A stretch of 64,000 nt of DNA from Streptomyces sp. L2 (GCF_004124325.1 NZ_QBDT01000002.1:1-64000); one strand, 5' to 3'; counted from the stretch's first letter, positions 26,887 to 36,512 are shown. Numbers and translations are program-made. The notes: a model not told the origin generated them from the letters alone.

Positions 26887-29499
26887 TTACGAATTGCTGG
26901 CGGTGGTGTGGTGACGCGCGAGCCAGTGCGCGATCTCGGTCCGGGAGCGGACGCCGAGCTTGTCACGGACCCGGTTCAGGCGGGCGTCGACGGTACGCGG
27001 CGACACATTCAGCCTCGTACCGATCTCGCGGTTGGTCAGCCCCCGCGCCACGAGTTCAGCAACTGCCGTTTCCCGCGCCGTCAGCGGCCCGGCCAGCCCA
27101 GCCAGCCCGGCCGTCCCGGGCCGGCTGGCCGGCGCGGAGGCTTCTTCCGTTTCGCCGAGCGCGTACGCCGCCAGATCCGGCCAGTCCATCCCCTGCCCAG
27201 CAGTCTCTGCGGCCCTGCGAGCAGCGGGGGGAAGAGCGGCCGTGGCGCGGGCCTTGAACGGAGCGATCTGGTCCCGCCAGCCGGGTGCGATCTCGCTCTC
27301 CAGCCTGCTGCGGGCGGCGGCCGTGAACAGGCGCACCGCGCGCCGGTACTGACCCCGTGCTGTGGCGACTGCAGCCAGCCCCTCGACCACGGTGGGCCCT
27401 TGGTAGCCCTCGATGGACAGCGCGCCCAGGGACTCGGCGAACAGTCCCTCGGCCCCCGGCCAGTCTTCGAGCGCCAGCCGGATGGCGCCCGCCGTGTGCA
27501 GAGCAACGGCGAGCACATACGAGGGCGCGTGTTCGCGCAGCACGGGCAGGCAGCCGGTCACGAGGGTGTTTGCCTCGGCCGGGCGGCGGGCCAGAAGCAG
27601 TGCCCATGCCAGGTTGTCGTGGGCCGCGGCCACATCTACCTGACGGTCCAGAGTGTCAAGGACATTGGCGCAGGTACGAAAGTCCTCTGCGGCCAGCGGA
27701 AATTCCCGCGTCACCAGCCGTGCACAGGCGCGCGCATCAAGGGCGTTGGCGAGCAGCCCCCGGTGATCCAGGCAACGGGCCAGCGCGACGGCCTTTTCAC
27801 CGAAGGAGAGGGCTGTCTCCCCGTCACCTTGGTGGCAGGTGACACGGGATGCGCTGGCCAGCCGTACGACCTGGAGACAGGTGTCGGACCACTCCGGCCC
27901 TGCCTCCAGCAAAGCGCGGGCAGCGGTCAGCTGCCCCTCGCGGAACCGGACGCGGGCCAGCGCCAGGACGAGCACAGGCGGTGGCTCGCTGGGCATCTCC
28001 GGCGAGGTCACGAGGGCGGCAAGGTTCTCCCGCTCGGCCAGAGCTCGTGCTGCCGTGTCTTCGGTGTAGACGGCGTCCAGGGACGGAGCGACGAGCCCTG
28101 CCAGCCACTGAGCAGCTCGCTCCCGTGTCTCCTCAAGCTCCCCGGATTCCTCCAGCCGCTCCAGAGCGTAGGCCCGGATGGTTTCTAGCTGGCGGAAACG
28201 TACCGGGCGGGCCTGCTGGCCCGCGTTGTGCCCCTGCTTCCCAGCCCGGCCCGGGCCAGGGAAGAAACCCTCGCGCCGGCCCGGGTCCGGGGTGCGGACG
28301 ATGAGGGATTTGGCCTCCAGCGCCAGGAGCAAGGGCAGGATGCGGCGGTTTTGGAGGGGGCCGTGGGAACCGTCGGCGGCAACCGCGGCAGCCGATTCCG
28401 CGGTGAAGCCGCCCCGCAGAACGGACAGGCGGCGAAAGAGGACCTGCTCGGGCCCGGTGAGCAGGCGGTGGCTCCAGTCGATCGCGGCGGTGAGATCAAG
28501 ATGGCGGGCTGGGCCGGTGCGGCTGCCGTCGGCGAGCAGGGCGAGCTGGTCGTCCAGCCCGGCCAGGATCGCGCCCAGCGGCAGGCTCGCCGTGCGGCGG
28601 GCTGCCAGCTCGATGGCCAGCGGCATTCCCTCCAGACGCCGGCAGATCTTAACGATCGTGGCGATGTCGTCCCCACTCGGCCGGAAACCCGGCGCGCTCG
28701 CCGTGGCCCGCTCAGCGAACAGCTGAACCGCATCCGGCTTGGGTCGCCCGGTCGGCAATGGCCCAGGGGCCACCACCCCGCCCTCTCTCGTACCCATATC
28801 GAGCTCGCCGATCCGCAACACCACCTCGCCCGGCACCCGCAACGCCTCCCGGGACGTGGCCAGCACCCGCAGCCCAGAACAGCGCCCCAGCAGATCCGCG
28901 ACCAGACGGGCCACCCCGCGCACCACATGCTCACAGTTGTCCAGCAACAACAGCAGCTCACGCCCACCCACCGCGTGCGCGAGGGCCTCAACCCCCGAAC
29001 GGCCACCGTGCTCGCCCACACCCAAGACGGCGGCCACCGCCTGCACGGGATCGGAGCCCTCCGCAAGCCCTGCCAGCTCCACCAGCAACGGCGTGCCGCC
29101 CGACGAGCGCTGCTCACGGGCGTACTCCAGCGCCAGCCGGGTCTTACCGATACCGCCAGGACCCATCAGCGTCAGCAATCGCGTCCTGCGAACGCGTAAC
29201 AAGGCCCGTAACTCGCTCAACTCCCCCTGGCGCCCCACGAATGAGTCCAGCGCGAGAGGAAGCTCCGGCACCTTCAGCGGCTCAGGATCCACTGGCGGGG
29301 CGTCCTCACCCCCGGGTGCCGGCACACCGGCCTGCGGATTCGCGCGCTCCGCCGCCCGGCGCCGACGAAAAGCACGCTGACGACACGCACTGGAGCAATA
29401 CATCGCCGCACGCCCAGCAGCCTTGGAACGCCGGCCACCTTCCGACTCTCCCGCCCCCTGGCCCAAAGGTGCGCCACACACCGCACACCGGTCCGACAT
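26887..29499 (-). CDS. Large LuxR-family regulator with N-terminal zinc-finger motif and NB-ARC-type ATPase
   Basis: 870 residues from MSDRCAVCGAPLG at 29499 (an upstream GTG at 29529 is possible). Residues 1-45 hold CAVCGAPLG and MYCSSACRQRAFRRRR, a short Cys4 treble-clef-like finger. The ATPase follows: LDSFVGRQGEL, Walker A MGPGGIGKTRLALEYA, Walker B LLLLLDNCEHV, and sensor-like RVLATSREALRVPGE. The middle 400 residues are helical repeats (TPR/BTAD-like) with a disordered Gly/Arg patch. The C-terminus is a LuxR helix-turn-helix: LTARETAVAELVARGLTNRE, IGTRLNVSPRTVDARLNRVR. Likely an ATP-dependent activator of the LAL/AfsR-like type. Monocistronic; target unknown, but the cassette at 30304-37625 lies directly upstream of it. 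Confidence 0.85.
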   Translation of the reverse strand: MSDRCAVCGAPLGQGAGESEGGRRSKAAGRAAMYCSSACRQRAFRRRRAAERANPQAGVPAPGGEDAPPVDPEPLKVPELPLALDSFVGRQGELSELRALLRVRRTRLLTLMGPGGIGKTRLALEYAREQRSSGGTPLLVELAGLAEGSDPVQAVAAVLGVGEHGGRSGVEALAHAVGGRELLLLLDNCEHVVRGVARLVADLLGRCSGLRVLATSREALRVPGEVVLRIGELDMGTREGGVVAPGPLPTGRPKPDAVQLFAERATASAPGFRPSGDDIATIVKICRRLEGMPLAIELAARRTASLPLGAILAGLDDQLALLADGSRTGPARHLDLTAAIDWSHRLLTGPEQVLFRRLSVLRGGFTAESAAAVAADGSHGPLQNRRILPLLLALEAKSLIVRTPDPGRREGFFPGPGRAGKQGHNAGQQARPVRFRQLETIRAYALERLEESGELEETRERAAQWLAGLVAPSLDAVYTEDTAARALAERENLAALVTSPEMPSEPPPVLVLALARVRFREGQLTAARALLEAGPEWSDTCLQVVRLASASRVTCHQGDGETALSFGEKAVALARCLDHRGLLANALDARACARLVTREFPLAAEDFRTCANVLDTLDRQVDVAAAHDNLAWALLLARRPAEANTLVTGCLPVLREHAPSYVLAVALHTAGAIRLALEDWPGAEGLFAESLGALSIEGYQGPTVVEGLAAVATARGQYRRAVRLFTAAARSRLESEIAPGWRDQIAPFKARATAALPPAARRAAETAGQGMDWPDLAAYALGETEEASAPASRPGTAGLAGLAGPLTARETAVAELVARGLTNREIGTRLNVSPRTVDARLNRVRDKLGVRSRTEIAHWLARHHTTASNS

Positions 29500-30303
29500 G
29501 GCACACCACCCACCCCTCTCCCACACCACCCGTAACCCCTATTTCGCGATGTTATGCCTGTTATATACAGTTTGGGCCCCGGCCGACCCGTCAGAAGCCC
29601 ACCGAGTTCGACGCGTGGCCCCGCAGTGGCCCTTCGCTTCCTCGCGCGGACAACCACTGATAAGCGGGGCCCAGAACGCCCCCGGCGGATATCTGAGGTC
29701 TGTGCGGGCGTCCGGCAGTGAACGACAGGCGCCTACCTCGTGCCGGTCGTCGCCGGACAGCCACTCGGCCGCAACTGCCGTGCCTGCCCCTCCAGGAGGC
29801 CGCCAACGTGAAACGTCGGATCGAGAGCGCCTCGTGTGCCTGCCTGGACTCTGAGGTGTGCCGACCGGCAGCACAAAGGTGATGTGACGTCCCAGGCCGC
29901 CCCCTTCCCGCGCCCCTATGGGCAGGCGTTGAAGGTGGGCTGCGCCACAGGAGAAATCCGCGAATCCCGCGTGCGCAATGAGCCGCCCTCGGGTCCTGGT
30001 ATGGAACCGCGACCATGTGCTTTGGTGAGACTCAGCCGCTGCTGACGGTTCTGCCCCAGCGGCCACACCAGCGTCATGACCTGCGGCACTCGGAAGGGCA
30101 GCTTCCCTGCCGTTACTTAATCGATGCCGCGAACAATATGAGATTCGACCGGATCCTCTTCGCAGCCAGCGAGGAGGATCACTGGCGGAGACTCCGGCCG
30201 CGTACCATACGCCTCGTTCGCGGCAGATGGATCATTGGTGAGAGCATTATCCGTTTTCGCCTGGCTCTCGCCACTGTCTCTGTGAATCCGTATATCCATG
30301 GTG
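29500..30303. other. Intergenic gap, no supported gene
   Basis: About 800 bases between the LuxR regulator and ccr. Several frames are open but none shows a family signature, signal peptide or convincing ribosome-binding site. Probably eroded sequence plus the promoter of the regulator. Confidence 0.4.
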
Positions 30304-31644
30304 TCAGCTCCGGAAGCGGTTGATGGCGTCGATGTGCTTGGCCCGCATCTCGGGGTCGCGCACGCCGAGGCCTTCCTCGGGGGCCATGCACAGCACGCCG
30401 ACCTTGCCCTGGTGCAGGTTGCGGTGGACGTCGTAGGCGGCCTGGCCGGTGTCCTCCAGGGAGTACACCTTCGACAGGGTGGGGTGGATCTTGCCCTTGG
30501 CGATGAGGCGGTTGGCCTCCCACGCCTCGCGGTAGTTGGCGAAGTGCGAGCCGATGATCCGCTTCAGCGACATCCACAGGTAGCGGTTGTCGTACTCGTG
30601 CATGTAGCCCGAGGTGGAGGCGCAGGTGGTGATGGTGCCGCCCTTGCGGGTGACGAACACCGAGGCGCCGAACGTCTCGCGGCCGGGGTGCTCGAAGACG
30701 ATGTCGATGTCCTCGCCGCCGGTCAGCTCGCGGATGCGCTTGCCGAAGCGCTTCCACTCCTTGGGGTCCTGGGTCTGCTCGTCCTTCCAGAACCGGTAGC
30801 CCTCGGCGTTGCGGTCGATGATCGACTCGGCGCCCATCGAGCGGCAGATCTCCGCCTTCTGCGGCGAGGAGACGACGCAGATCGGGTTGGCGCCGCCGGC
30901 CAGGGCGAACTGGGTGGCGTAGGAGCCGAGGCCGCCGCTCGCGCCCCAGATCAGGACGTTGTCGCCCTGCTTCATGGCGGCGCCGTTGCGGGAGACCAGC
31001 TGGCGGTAGGCGGTGGAGTTGACCAGGCCGGGGGCGGCGGCCTCCTCCCAGCTGAGGTGGTCCGGCTTCGGCATCAGCTGGTTGGACTTCACCAGCGCGA
31101 CCTCGGCCAGGCCGCCGAAGTTGGTCTCGAAGCCCCAGATGCGCTGCTCGGGGTCGAGCATGGTGTCGTTGTGGCCGTCGGAGGACTCCAGCTCCACCGA
31201 CAGGCAGTGGGCGACGACCTCGTCACCGGGCTTCCAGGCGTTGACGCCCGGGCCGGTGCGCAGGACCACGCCGGCGAGGTCGGAACCGATGATGTGGTAC
31301 GGCAGGTCGTGCCGCTTGGTCAGCTCGCTGACCCTGCCGTAGCGCTCCAGGAACCCGAACGTCGAGAGCGGCTCGAAGATCGAGGTCCACACGGAGTTGT
31401 AGTTCACGGAGGAGGCCATCACGGCCACCAGCGCCTCGCCCGGACCCAGTTCGGGCAGCGGCACCTCGTCGAGGTGGAGGGACTTGCGCGGGTCCTTGTC
31501 GCGGGTCTGCAGGCCCGCGAACATCTCCGTCTCGTCCTTGTGCACGGTGATCGCGCGGTAGGACTCGGGGAGCGGCATGGCGGCGAAGTCGGCGGACGTG
31601 GCGTCCTGCGACTGGATCGCGTCGAGGATGTCCTTCACGGTCAC
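30304..31644 (-). CDS. ccr: Crotonyl-CoA carboxylase/reductase
   Basis: 446 residues from GTG 31644 with GGAGG seven bases upstream. A member of the MDR superfamily: YHIIGSDLAGVVLRTGPGVN, the NADPH-binding loop IWGASGGLGSYATQFALAGG, and the Ccr-typical RDKDPRKSLHLDEVPLPELG, FGGLAEVALVKSNQLMPKP and DIVFEHPGRETFGASVFV. It catalyses NADPH-dependent reductive carboxylation of crotonyl-CoA, or of longer 2-enoyl-CoA, to ethylmalonyl-CoA or alkylmalonyl-CoA extender units. Length matches the family. It is separated by 273 bases from the six tightly packed genes upstream on the same strand. Lack of meaA or other ethylmalonyl pathway genes nearby argues for a secondary-metabolic copy. Confidence 0.92.
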   Translation of the reverse strand: MTVKDILDAIQSQDATSADFAAMPLPESYRAITVHKDETEMFAGLQTRDKDPRKSLHLDEVPLPELGPGEALVAVMASSVNYNSVWTSIFEPLSTFGFLERYGRVSELTKRHDLPYHIIGSDLAGVVLRTGPGVNAWKPGDEVVAHCLSVELESSDGHNDTMLDPEQRIWGFETNFGGLAEVALVKSNQLMPKPDHLSWEEAAAPGLVNSTAYRQLVSRNGAAMKQGDNVLIWGASGGLGSYATQFALAGGANPICVVSSPQKAEICRSMGAESIIDRNAEGYRFWKDEQTQDPKEWKRFGKRIRELTGGEDIDIVFEHPGRETFGASVFVTRKGGTITTCASTSGYMHEYDNRYLWMSLKRIIGSHFANYREAWEANRLIAKGKIHPTLSKVYSLEDTGQAAYDVHRNLHQGKVGVLCMAPEEGLGVRDPEMRAKHIDAINRFRS

Positions 31645-31917
31645 GGTGTTGCCTCCAGGCCGTCATCAGGGCTGCGGCGGGGCGAAATGATCCTTGTCCC
31701 AGAAGCTGCTGGCAGCGTCACCTTGGTCACGCAACTCGCAAGCACTTCTGCCTCGATCACATTTCGGTAATCGCTTTCAGGAACATCGGTACCCACCACC
31801 GAATACTTGTTGCAGCGCCTGCCGCAAACGCGGGACTTTCAGATCCCGAATGTGTGGAAGATTACCCACAAGGGCAATATGTATGAACCCGCTCCACCTT
31901 TTCCCGACAGCAACGGG

Positions 31918-32922
31918 TCACACTTGCAGGAGCACTGCCTCCAACTGCATACCCAGGCTTACTCCCGCGATTACCAGGTACTCGGTAGCGACGCAGTCGA
32001 AGACGTGGGCTAGGTTGACAGGGTAGGTCGCAGAAATCATGTGCCCGAACTCTGCGAGCGTGTCAACGTATGTCTTCGGACCAATGCGCTCGGCCCAATG
32101 GTCGAGGAGGATCCGCACGCTCTGGTATGTGATCAGGGTGATCTGATCTCCCCTGATGTCATGCCTGGCGAGAATTCTATTGACGAGTTCGGGGATTCCG
32201 TCCTTGATCCACGAGGACACCACTTCAACACCGGACTGGTTGAGCTCGAGGGTCGGGACAGGCATCCCTGTTCCATCAACAGGCAGTTGTCGACGGGAGT
32301 GGACAGTCAGCGGTCGTGTGGCCATGGTGGCGGCCCTGTAGTAGGACGTGTTAGCCCTCGTGCCATGGTCGATCACCACGAAGCGATCGGAGGGGCCGAT
32401 GAGTGTGGCGCCGGCTCCATCGCCGATGCAGGTGGAGTGCCCCTGGCTGTAGTCGATGTGCTGGCTCCAGTTGCTCCCACAAGCCACAAGGCAGTACGTA
32501 GCGCTTCCTGAGCGTACGGCCTCAGCTGCATGGACCATCCCTGAAAGGAAATTGGCCTGTTCGGTGTTGATCGGAACAACCATGGCCTCCGGGCCGAGAC
32601 CGAGGTCGTGGTGGACCTGGTACAGCGCATTCGGTGCGTGGTATTCGGGAACGCTCACGTAGCCGTAGAGCCGGTCAACGTCTTCCGCCGCCACACCAGC
32701 CGAGTCGAGCGTGCGCCGGCAGGAGCCGGTCACAAGGTCCGTGATGGATTCGTCCGGCCCGAGGCAGTGGCGACGGTCCAGGTCGCGGAAGAGGACGGAC
32801 TGATAGATCCCCTGTGCGTTACGCGATGTGTCCAGGCACTGGAAGACAGGGTCGTTGTTGCGTCGTACCCGTCGGGGTAGCTGATAGCCACAGCCGAGCA
32901 GGCCTGCGTTACGCTCGCTCAC
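31918..32922 (-). CDS. KASIII-like protein with all three catalytic residues replaced
   Basis: 334 residues with the thiolase-fold layout of 3-oxoacyl-ACP synthase III (LLGCGYQLPRRVRRN, DRLYGYVSVPEYHAPN, GDGAGATLIGPSDRFVV). The active-site Cys position reads NTEQANFLSGM against the usual NAACSGFLYGL, so Cys is Gln122. The His in the usual HQAN is Tyr266 (ITYQSVR), and the Asn in GNTSSAS is His294 (FGHMISATYP). It cannot be an ordinary condensing enzyme. Possible roles are an acyl transferase or decarboxylase variant, or a partner subunit for the active KASIII proteins. The GTG start overlaps the dehydrogenase stop by four bases, so expression is coupled. Confidence 0.75.
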   Translation of the reverse strand: MSERNAGLLGCGYQLPRRVRRNNDPVFQCLDTSRNAQGIYQSVLFRDLDRRHCLGPDESITDLVTGSCRRTLDSAGVAAEDVDRLYGYVSVPEYHAPNALYQVHHDLGLGPEAMVVPINTEQANFLSGMVHAAEAVRSGSATYCLVACGSNWSQHIDYSQGHSTCIGDGAGATLIGPSDRFVVIDHGTRANTSYYRAATMATRPLTVHSRRQLPVDGTGMPVPTLELNQSGVEVVSSWIKDGIPELVNRILARHDIRGDQITLITYQSVRILLDHWAERIGPKTYVDTLAEFGHMISATYPVNLAHVFDCVATEYLVIAGVSLGMQLEAVLLQV

Positions 32923-33989
32923 TGGTCCCCTCCGTCGTAGGTGATCACCGGTTTGATGATGTTCTCGCTCTTGCCACGCATCAGTTCAAACGCACGCTCG
33001 GCTTCTCTGAAATGGAAGCGGTGGGTCGTCAAGGCAGTGGGGTCAACCTTGCCGGTCTGCAACAGTCGCAGCATGCGGGTCAGGTGTTCCCGCCCTCCTG
33101 GCGCCAGCAGTCCACGGATGGTCTTGGCGTTCATGCCCATCCCGAAGGAGACGATGGGAATCGGCAGCGGAGCCTGCGACTCCCATCCGTGGTAGCCGGC
33201 ATTGGCTACGGTTCCGCCTGGTTTGATGAGTCGCACGCATTGCTCGAACGTCTCATGAGTGCCCAACGCCTCGATCGCGGAGTCGACTCCTTCCGCCCCG
33301 ACCAGGCCACGGATCTCTTCCACCACATCACACCGGCGGGGGTTGAGCACCACGTCGGCGCCGAAGCGCTCGGAGAGCCTGGCCCTCTCAGGTCGCGTGG
33401 CCGTAGTGATGACCAAGCCTGCTCCCAGCAGGCGCGCGCCGATCGTCGCGCACAAGCCCACCGGGCCCTGAGCAATGATCGCTACCGTCCCGCCTACGGG
33501 GATGTTGGCGACCTCCGCAGCGGCTATCCCTGTGCTCAACACATCTGTGGCGTACAGGGCTTGTTCGTCGGTGACGTCGTCAGGAATGTGCGCAAGGTTG
33601 TAGGAGGCGTCGTTGACGACGAAATACTCCGACAAGTTGCCTTCCCGCTGCGTGGTCCACTTGAAGCCGCCGAGCGCGCCGCCACATTGGGTGCCGTGGC
33701 CGCGCTGGCAGTAGTCACAGTGCCCGCATGGTGTCAGGGCCCCCACAACAACCCGGTCGCCTTCGTTGAATCCGGTAATCCTCTCGCCGACACGGTGCAC
33801 GAGGCCGACACTCTCGTGCCCCAGAGTCCGTCCCAGAGGGATGGCAAGTCCGCCGGCGATGGTGTGCATATCGCTGGTGCAGATACTTGAGGCCGTGGTG
33901 CGCACTACTACGTCCCAGGGCCCTGGCTCCGGGACCGGTTTGTCGACCAAGCCCACCTGATTGGTGTCGAGAAACGCCAGCGCTTTCAC
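32919..33989 (-). CDS. Zinc-dependent alcohol dehydrogenase (MDR family)
   Basis: 356 residues. GTG 33989 is chosen over GTG 33998 because GGAAGGGG is then nine bases away and the codon overlaps the acyltransferase stop (GTGA). Catalytic zinc ligands fall in SSICTSDMHTI (Cys) and LGHESVG (His, Glu); the structural zinc site is ALTPCGHCDYCQRGHGTQCG; the dinucleotide-binding loop is AIIAQGPVGLCATIGARLLG. It probably oxidises an alcohol or reduces a ketone or aldehyde of the cassette intermediate with NAD(P)H. Substrate unknown. Cytoplasmic. Confidence 0.85.
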   Translation of the reverse strand: MKALAFLDTNQVGLVDKPVPEPGPWDVVVRTTASSICTSDMHTIAGGLAIPLGRTLGHESVGLVHRVGERITGFNEGDRVVVGALTPCGHCDYCQRGHGTQCGGALGGFKWTTQREGNLSEYFVVNDASYNLAHIPDDVTDEQALYATDVLSTGIAAAEVANIPVGGTVAIIAQGPVGLCATIGARLLGAGLVITTATRPERARLSERFGADVVLNPRRCDVVEEIRGLVGAEGVDSAIEALGTHETFEQCVRLIKPGGTVANAGYHGWESQAPLPIPIVSFGMGMNAKTIRGLLAPGGREHLTRMLRLLQTGKVDPTALTTHRFHFREAERAFELMRGKSENIIKPVITYDGGDQ

Positions 33990-34969
33990 GAGCCGCACCC
34001 CCTTCCGCCGGCGCTGGCCAGGATGCCGCTCCCGGCTTGCCGTCGGTCAGATGCGCGCAAGGGACTGTGCACGCAGGCCAATGGCACAGTGACCGCGGCG
34101 GCTTGGGCCAGGCCACCGGGAGGACCGCACTCGACAAAGCAGCTCGCGCCGAGCTGCGCGAGCTCGTGAAGTGCGGCGGTGAGGTTGACTGGCCGGCACA
34201 GATTGCCGGCGATGTGCTGCCGCAGGTCGTCCTCATCGCCATACCAGCGACCCGCGCAGGGGCTGAAGACCGGTGTGCGGAAAGGAGACTGCTTGAGCGG
34301 CTGAAGCCGTTCTCTGTAGCGGGCTGCCGTCGTGGCGGCTTCGGGATGGTGGGACAGGCATCGCACCATGGGAAGCCGAACGACACGTATGTTGAGTGCC
34401 TCCGCAGCCGCCGTCACAGTACGGAGCTCGCTTGGCGGACCACTGACCAACGTCTGCCAGGGGCCATTGCGGCAGGACACCACCACTCGTGTTGTCCCCA
34501 ACGTATCGAGTATGCGCTGGGTGGCGTCGACTCCCTCGTGCAGCAAGAGCATGCCGCCCGTTCCGTCGTAGTGCCGAAGGACCCCCACCAGCTCACAGAC
34601 CGCCCGCACTCCGTCCGCCAGCGACAGCGCTCCGGCGACAACGCACGCGGCGATCTCCCCGAAGCTGCAGCCTGCAAGGGCATCAGGTTGAACCTGTTGG
34701 GATGAGAGCACGTCGTGAAGGGCTACCGAAGTCGCGAACATGACCAGCTGAGGAGTGCCTTCAGGCAGGGCGCTGCTCGGTACCAGAGGGCCGTGATCCC
34801 ACCAACCGGCTGTGGACATGGCGAACTCGTCGGCGTAGTGATCGACTTCGTCGAAGATCTCTTTTGCCACGGCCAGCCCGTCCGCGCGTGCGATGGCCCG
34901 GCTCAGCGGTGTCCCCACCAGGCTGCCTTGGCCGGGGAAGAGAAACACCCGTCCGATCCCGCCAGTCAT
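33986..34969 (-). CDS. Acyl-CoA:ACP acyltransferase (FabD/AT family)
   Basis: 327 residues. FLFPGQGSLVGTPL opens the fold; the nucleophile elbow is GCSFGEIAACVVAGALSLAD with Ser102; the partner His is in LPMVRCLSHHPEA (His207/208). Ordinary malonyl transferases have GHSLGE, so Cys replaces the usual His and Phe the usual Leu/Gln, which hints at an unusual acyl group. The C-terminal 35 residues are low-complexity. The start overlaps the ACP stop by four bases, so the enzyme probably loads that ACP. Second gene of the coupled run ACP-AT-ADH-KASIII-like. Confidence 0.85.
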   Translation of the reverse strand: MTGGIGRVFLFPGQGSLVGTPLSRAIARADGLAVAKEIFDEVDHYADEFAMSTAGWWDHGPLVPSSALPEGTPQLVMFATSVALHDVLSSQQVQPDALAGCSFGEIAACVVAGALSLADGVRAVCELVGVLRHYDGTGGMLLLHEGVDATQRILDTLGTTRVVVSCRNGPWQTLVSGPPSELRTVTAAAEALNIRVVRLPMVRCLSHHPEAATTAARYRERLQPLKQSPFRTPVFSPCAGRWYGDEDDLRQHIAGNLCRPVNLTAALHELAQLGASCFVECGPPGGLAQAAAVTVPLACVHSPLRASDRRQAGSGILASAGGRGCGS

Positions 34970-35232
34970 GACCTGCCCTCAGCCCTTCCCGCCCTGAGCT
35001 GCTCCTCCAGCATCTGAACGGTCTGGTGGACGGTGAGATCCGGCCTGGCATCGCTCTCATCGAGGGGTACGTTCCACTGTTCCTGTAAAGCCAGGAAGAT
35101 CTCCACCACGGCGAGGGAGTCCAGGCCTAGGTCGTCGAGGGTCGCGGCAGGCTCAATCGATTCGGCCGGGACCTTGAACAGCGTGGTGAGCGCCGCGGTG
35201 AACGCGACATGACACTCGGACATCTCAAGCAT
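34966..35232 (-). CDS. Acyl carrier protein
   Basis: 88 residues from MLEMSECHV at 35232, with AAAGGAG eight bases upstream. The phosphopantetheine attachment motif is DDLGLDSLAVVEIFL with Ser39. Length and acidic helices are normal for a discrete ACP. It is a dedicated carrier for the cassette rather than the housekeeping AcpP, because it is co-translated with the acyltransferase and flanked by KASIII genes. Confidence 0.92.
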   Translation of the reverse strand: MLEMSECHVAFTAALTTLFKVPAESIEPAATLDDLGLDSLAVVEIFLALQEQWNVPLDESDARPDLTVHQTVQMLEEQLRAGRAEGRS

Positions 35233-35322
35233 GGGAATTGCTCCTTTGTCGAGGGGGACTACCCGCGTGCTCAGGCCCCGGCGAACGACGGTCATGAGCC
35301 GGCGTCACGAATTGCCGGGGAC

Positions 35323-36393
35323 TTACGCCTCTTGCGTCGCGTACCCGAAGAGGGCTGGGTCGGGGACGGCTGCTCCGCTCCAGGTCAGAACTGTGCTCCC
35401 CCACGTCAAGCCCGCACCGAAGGCGACGATGAGGGCCTTGTCCCCGGGTTCGAGCCGGCCTTCGGCAGCCGCCTGGGCGAGGGCATAGGGCAGTGATCCA
35501 GCGCCCAGATTGCCCACCCGCTCACCGATCACGATCAGACGGTCTTCGGGCAGTCCGGTCTTCGCGTAGGCCTTGCGCAGCAGCACAGGATTGGGCTGGT
35601 GGGAGATGACCACCTTGATGTCATCCGGTTTGAGATCGGCGGAGGAAAGTGCTTGGTCGATCATTTGCGGGAAGACCTCGTAGACGAACATTCGAGCGGC
35701 GCGTCCGTCCATCCGCACAGTGTGGGATCGCTCGCGCAATGTTGTCTCGGACGCGGGCCTGCGGCTTCCGCCTCCCGGGATGAAGGCATGTTCGGCTTGC
35801 GTGCCGTCGGACGCGAGAGTGATGTGACTGAAGCCCTCCGCTTCAGGAACCCTGCTCAACAGGGTGGCCGCCGCGCCGTCACCGAACAGTGATGCTGTGG
35901 CTCGGTCTGAGAAGTCCAGAAAGCGCGAGTAAACCTCGCTGCCTACGACAACCGCATGCTCGATGTCATCGTTGGCCGCCAGCCACTGCTGGGCTACCTT
36001 GATTCCGAAGAGCCAGCTGGAGCATGCGGCCGAGACATCCAGAGCTACGGCACGCCGGGCACCCACCATCGCTTGCACGCGGCAAGCGGTTGAGGGGCAG
36101 ATCTCGTCGGGCGTGGTCGTCCCGACAATGATGAGGCCCAGTTGCTCAGCGCTGAGACCCCCTGAGGTCAGGGCGGCCTGTACGGCCTGGGCGGCCAGGT
36201 CAGACGTCGCCTGCTCCGCCTCGGCAACGTACCTCGTCTTGATTCCGGTGCGTTCCAGCACCCATTGTTCCGGCATTCCGACGGCCGCCGCTGTGTCCCT
36301 ATGCGTGCGAATCAGCGGTGGAAGGTACGCACCGATTCCAGTGACGCCGATGTGGGCAGGGACACTAGCCCCCGCAGCGGTAGTACGGGCCAT
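35323..36393 (-). CDS. 3-oxoacyl-ACP synthase III, catalytically complete (copy 1)
   Basis: 356 residues. The start is at 36393 with GAGGT upstream. Catalytic residues are Cys124 (DVSAACSSW), His265 (ISHQPN) and Asn295 (GNLGAGS). It also has the KASIII opening HIGVTGIGAYLPP, WVLERTGIKTRYVA and IVGTTTPDEICPSTAC. It condenses an acyl-CoA starter with an acyl-ACP extender; SSW at the Cys differs from the housekeeping SGF, which may enlarge or reshape the pocket. It lies 90 bases upstream of the ACP and 119 bases after the second KASIII gene. Confidence 0.9.
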   Translation of the reverse strand: MARTTAAGASVPAHIGVTGIGAYLPPLIRTHRDTAAAVGMPEQWVLERTGIKTRYVAEAEQATSDLAAQAVQAALTSGGLSAEQLGLIIVGTTTPDEICPSTACRVQAMVGARRAVALDVSAACSSWLFGIKVAQQWLAANDDIEHAVVVGSEVYSRFLDFSDRATASLFGDGAAATLLSRVPEAEGFSHITLASDGTQAEHAFIPGGGSRRPASETTLRERSHTVRMDGRAARMFVYEVFPQMIDQALSSADLKPDDIKVVISHQPNPVLLRKAYAKTGLPEDRLIVIGERVGNLGAGSLPYALAQAAAEGRLEPGDKALIVAFGAGLTWGSTVLTWSGAAVPDPALFGYATQEA

Positions 36394-36512
36394 GAGGCAT
36401 ACCTCGATTCTGGAAGAGCTGTGAATACAGCGGGGCGCACGTCAGGCGATGCCGAATGTTTCGCCGGTGCTTTCGATTGGCCGGCGGATCTTTGCTGCGC
36501 CGGTGCAGAGGA

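Noticed and set aside
29539..30066. 175-residue minus-strand frame in the gap before ccr
   Set aside because: Composition and lack of any motif suggest random open frame in GC-rich DNA.
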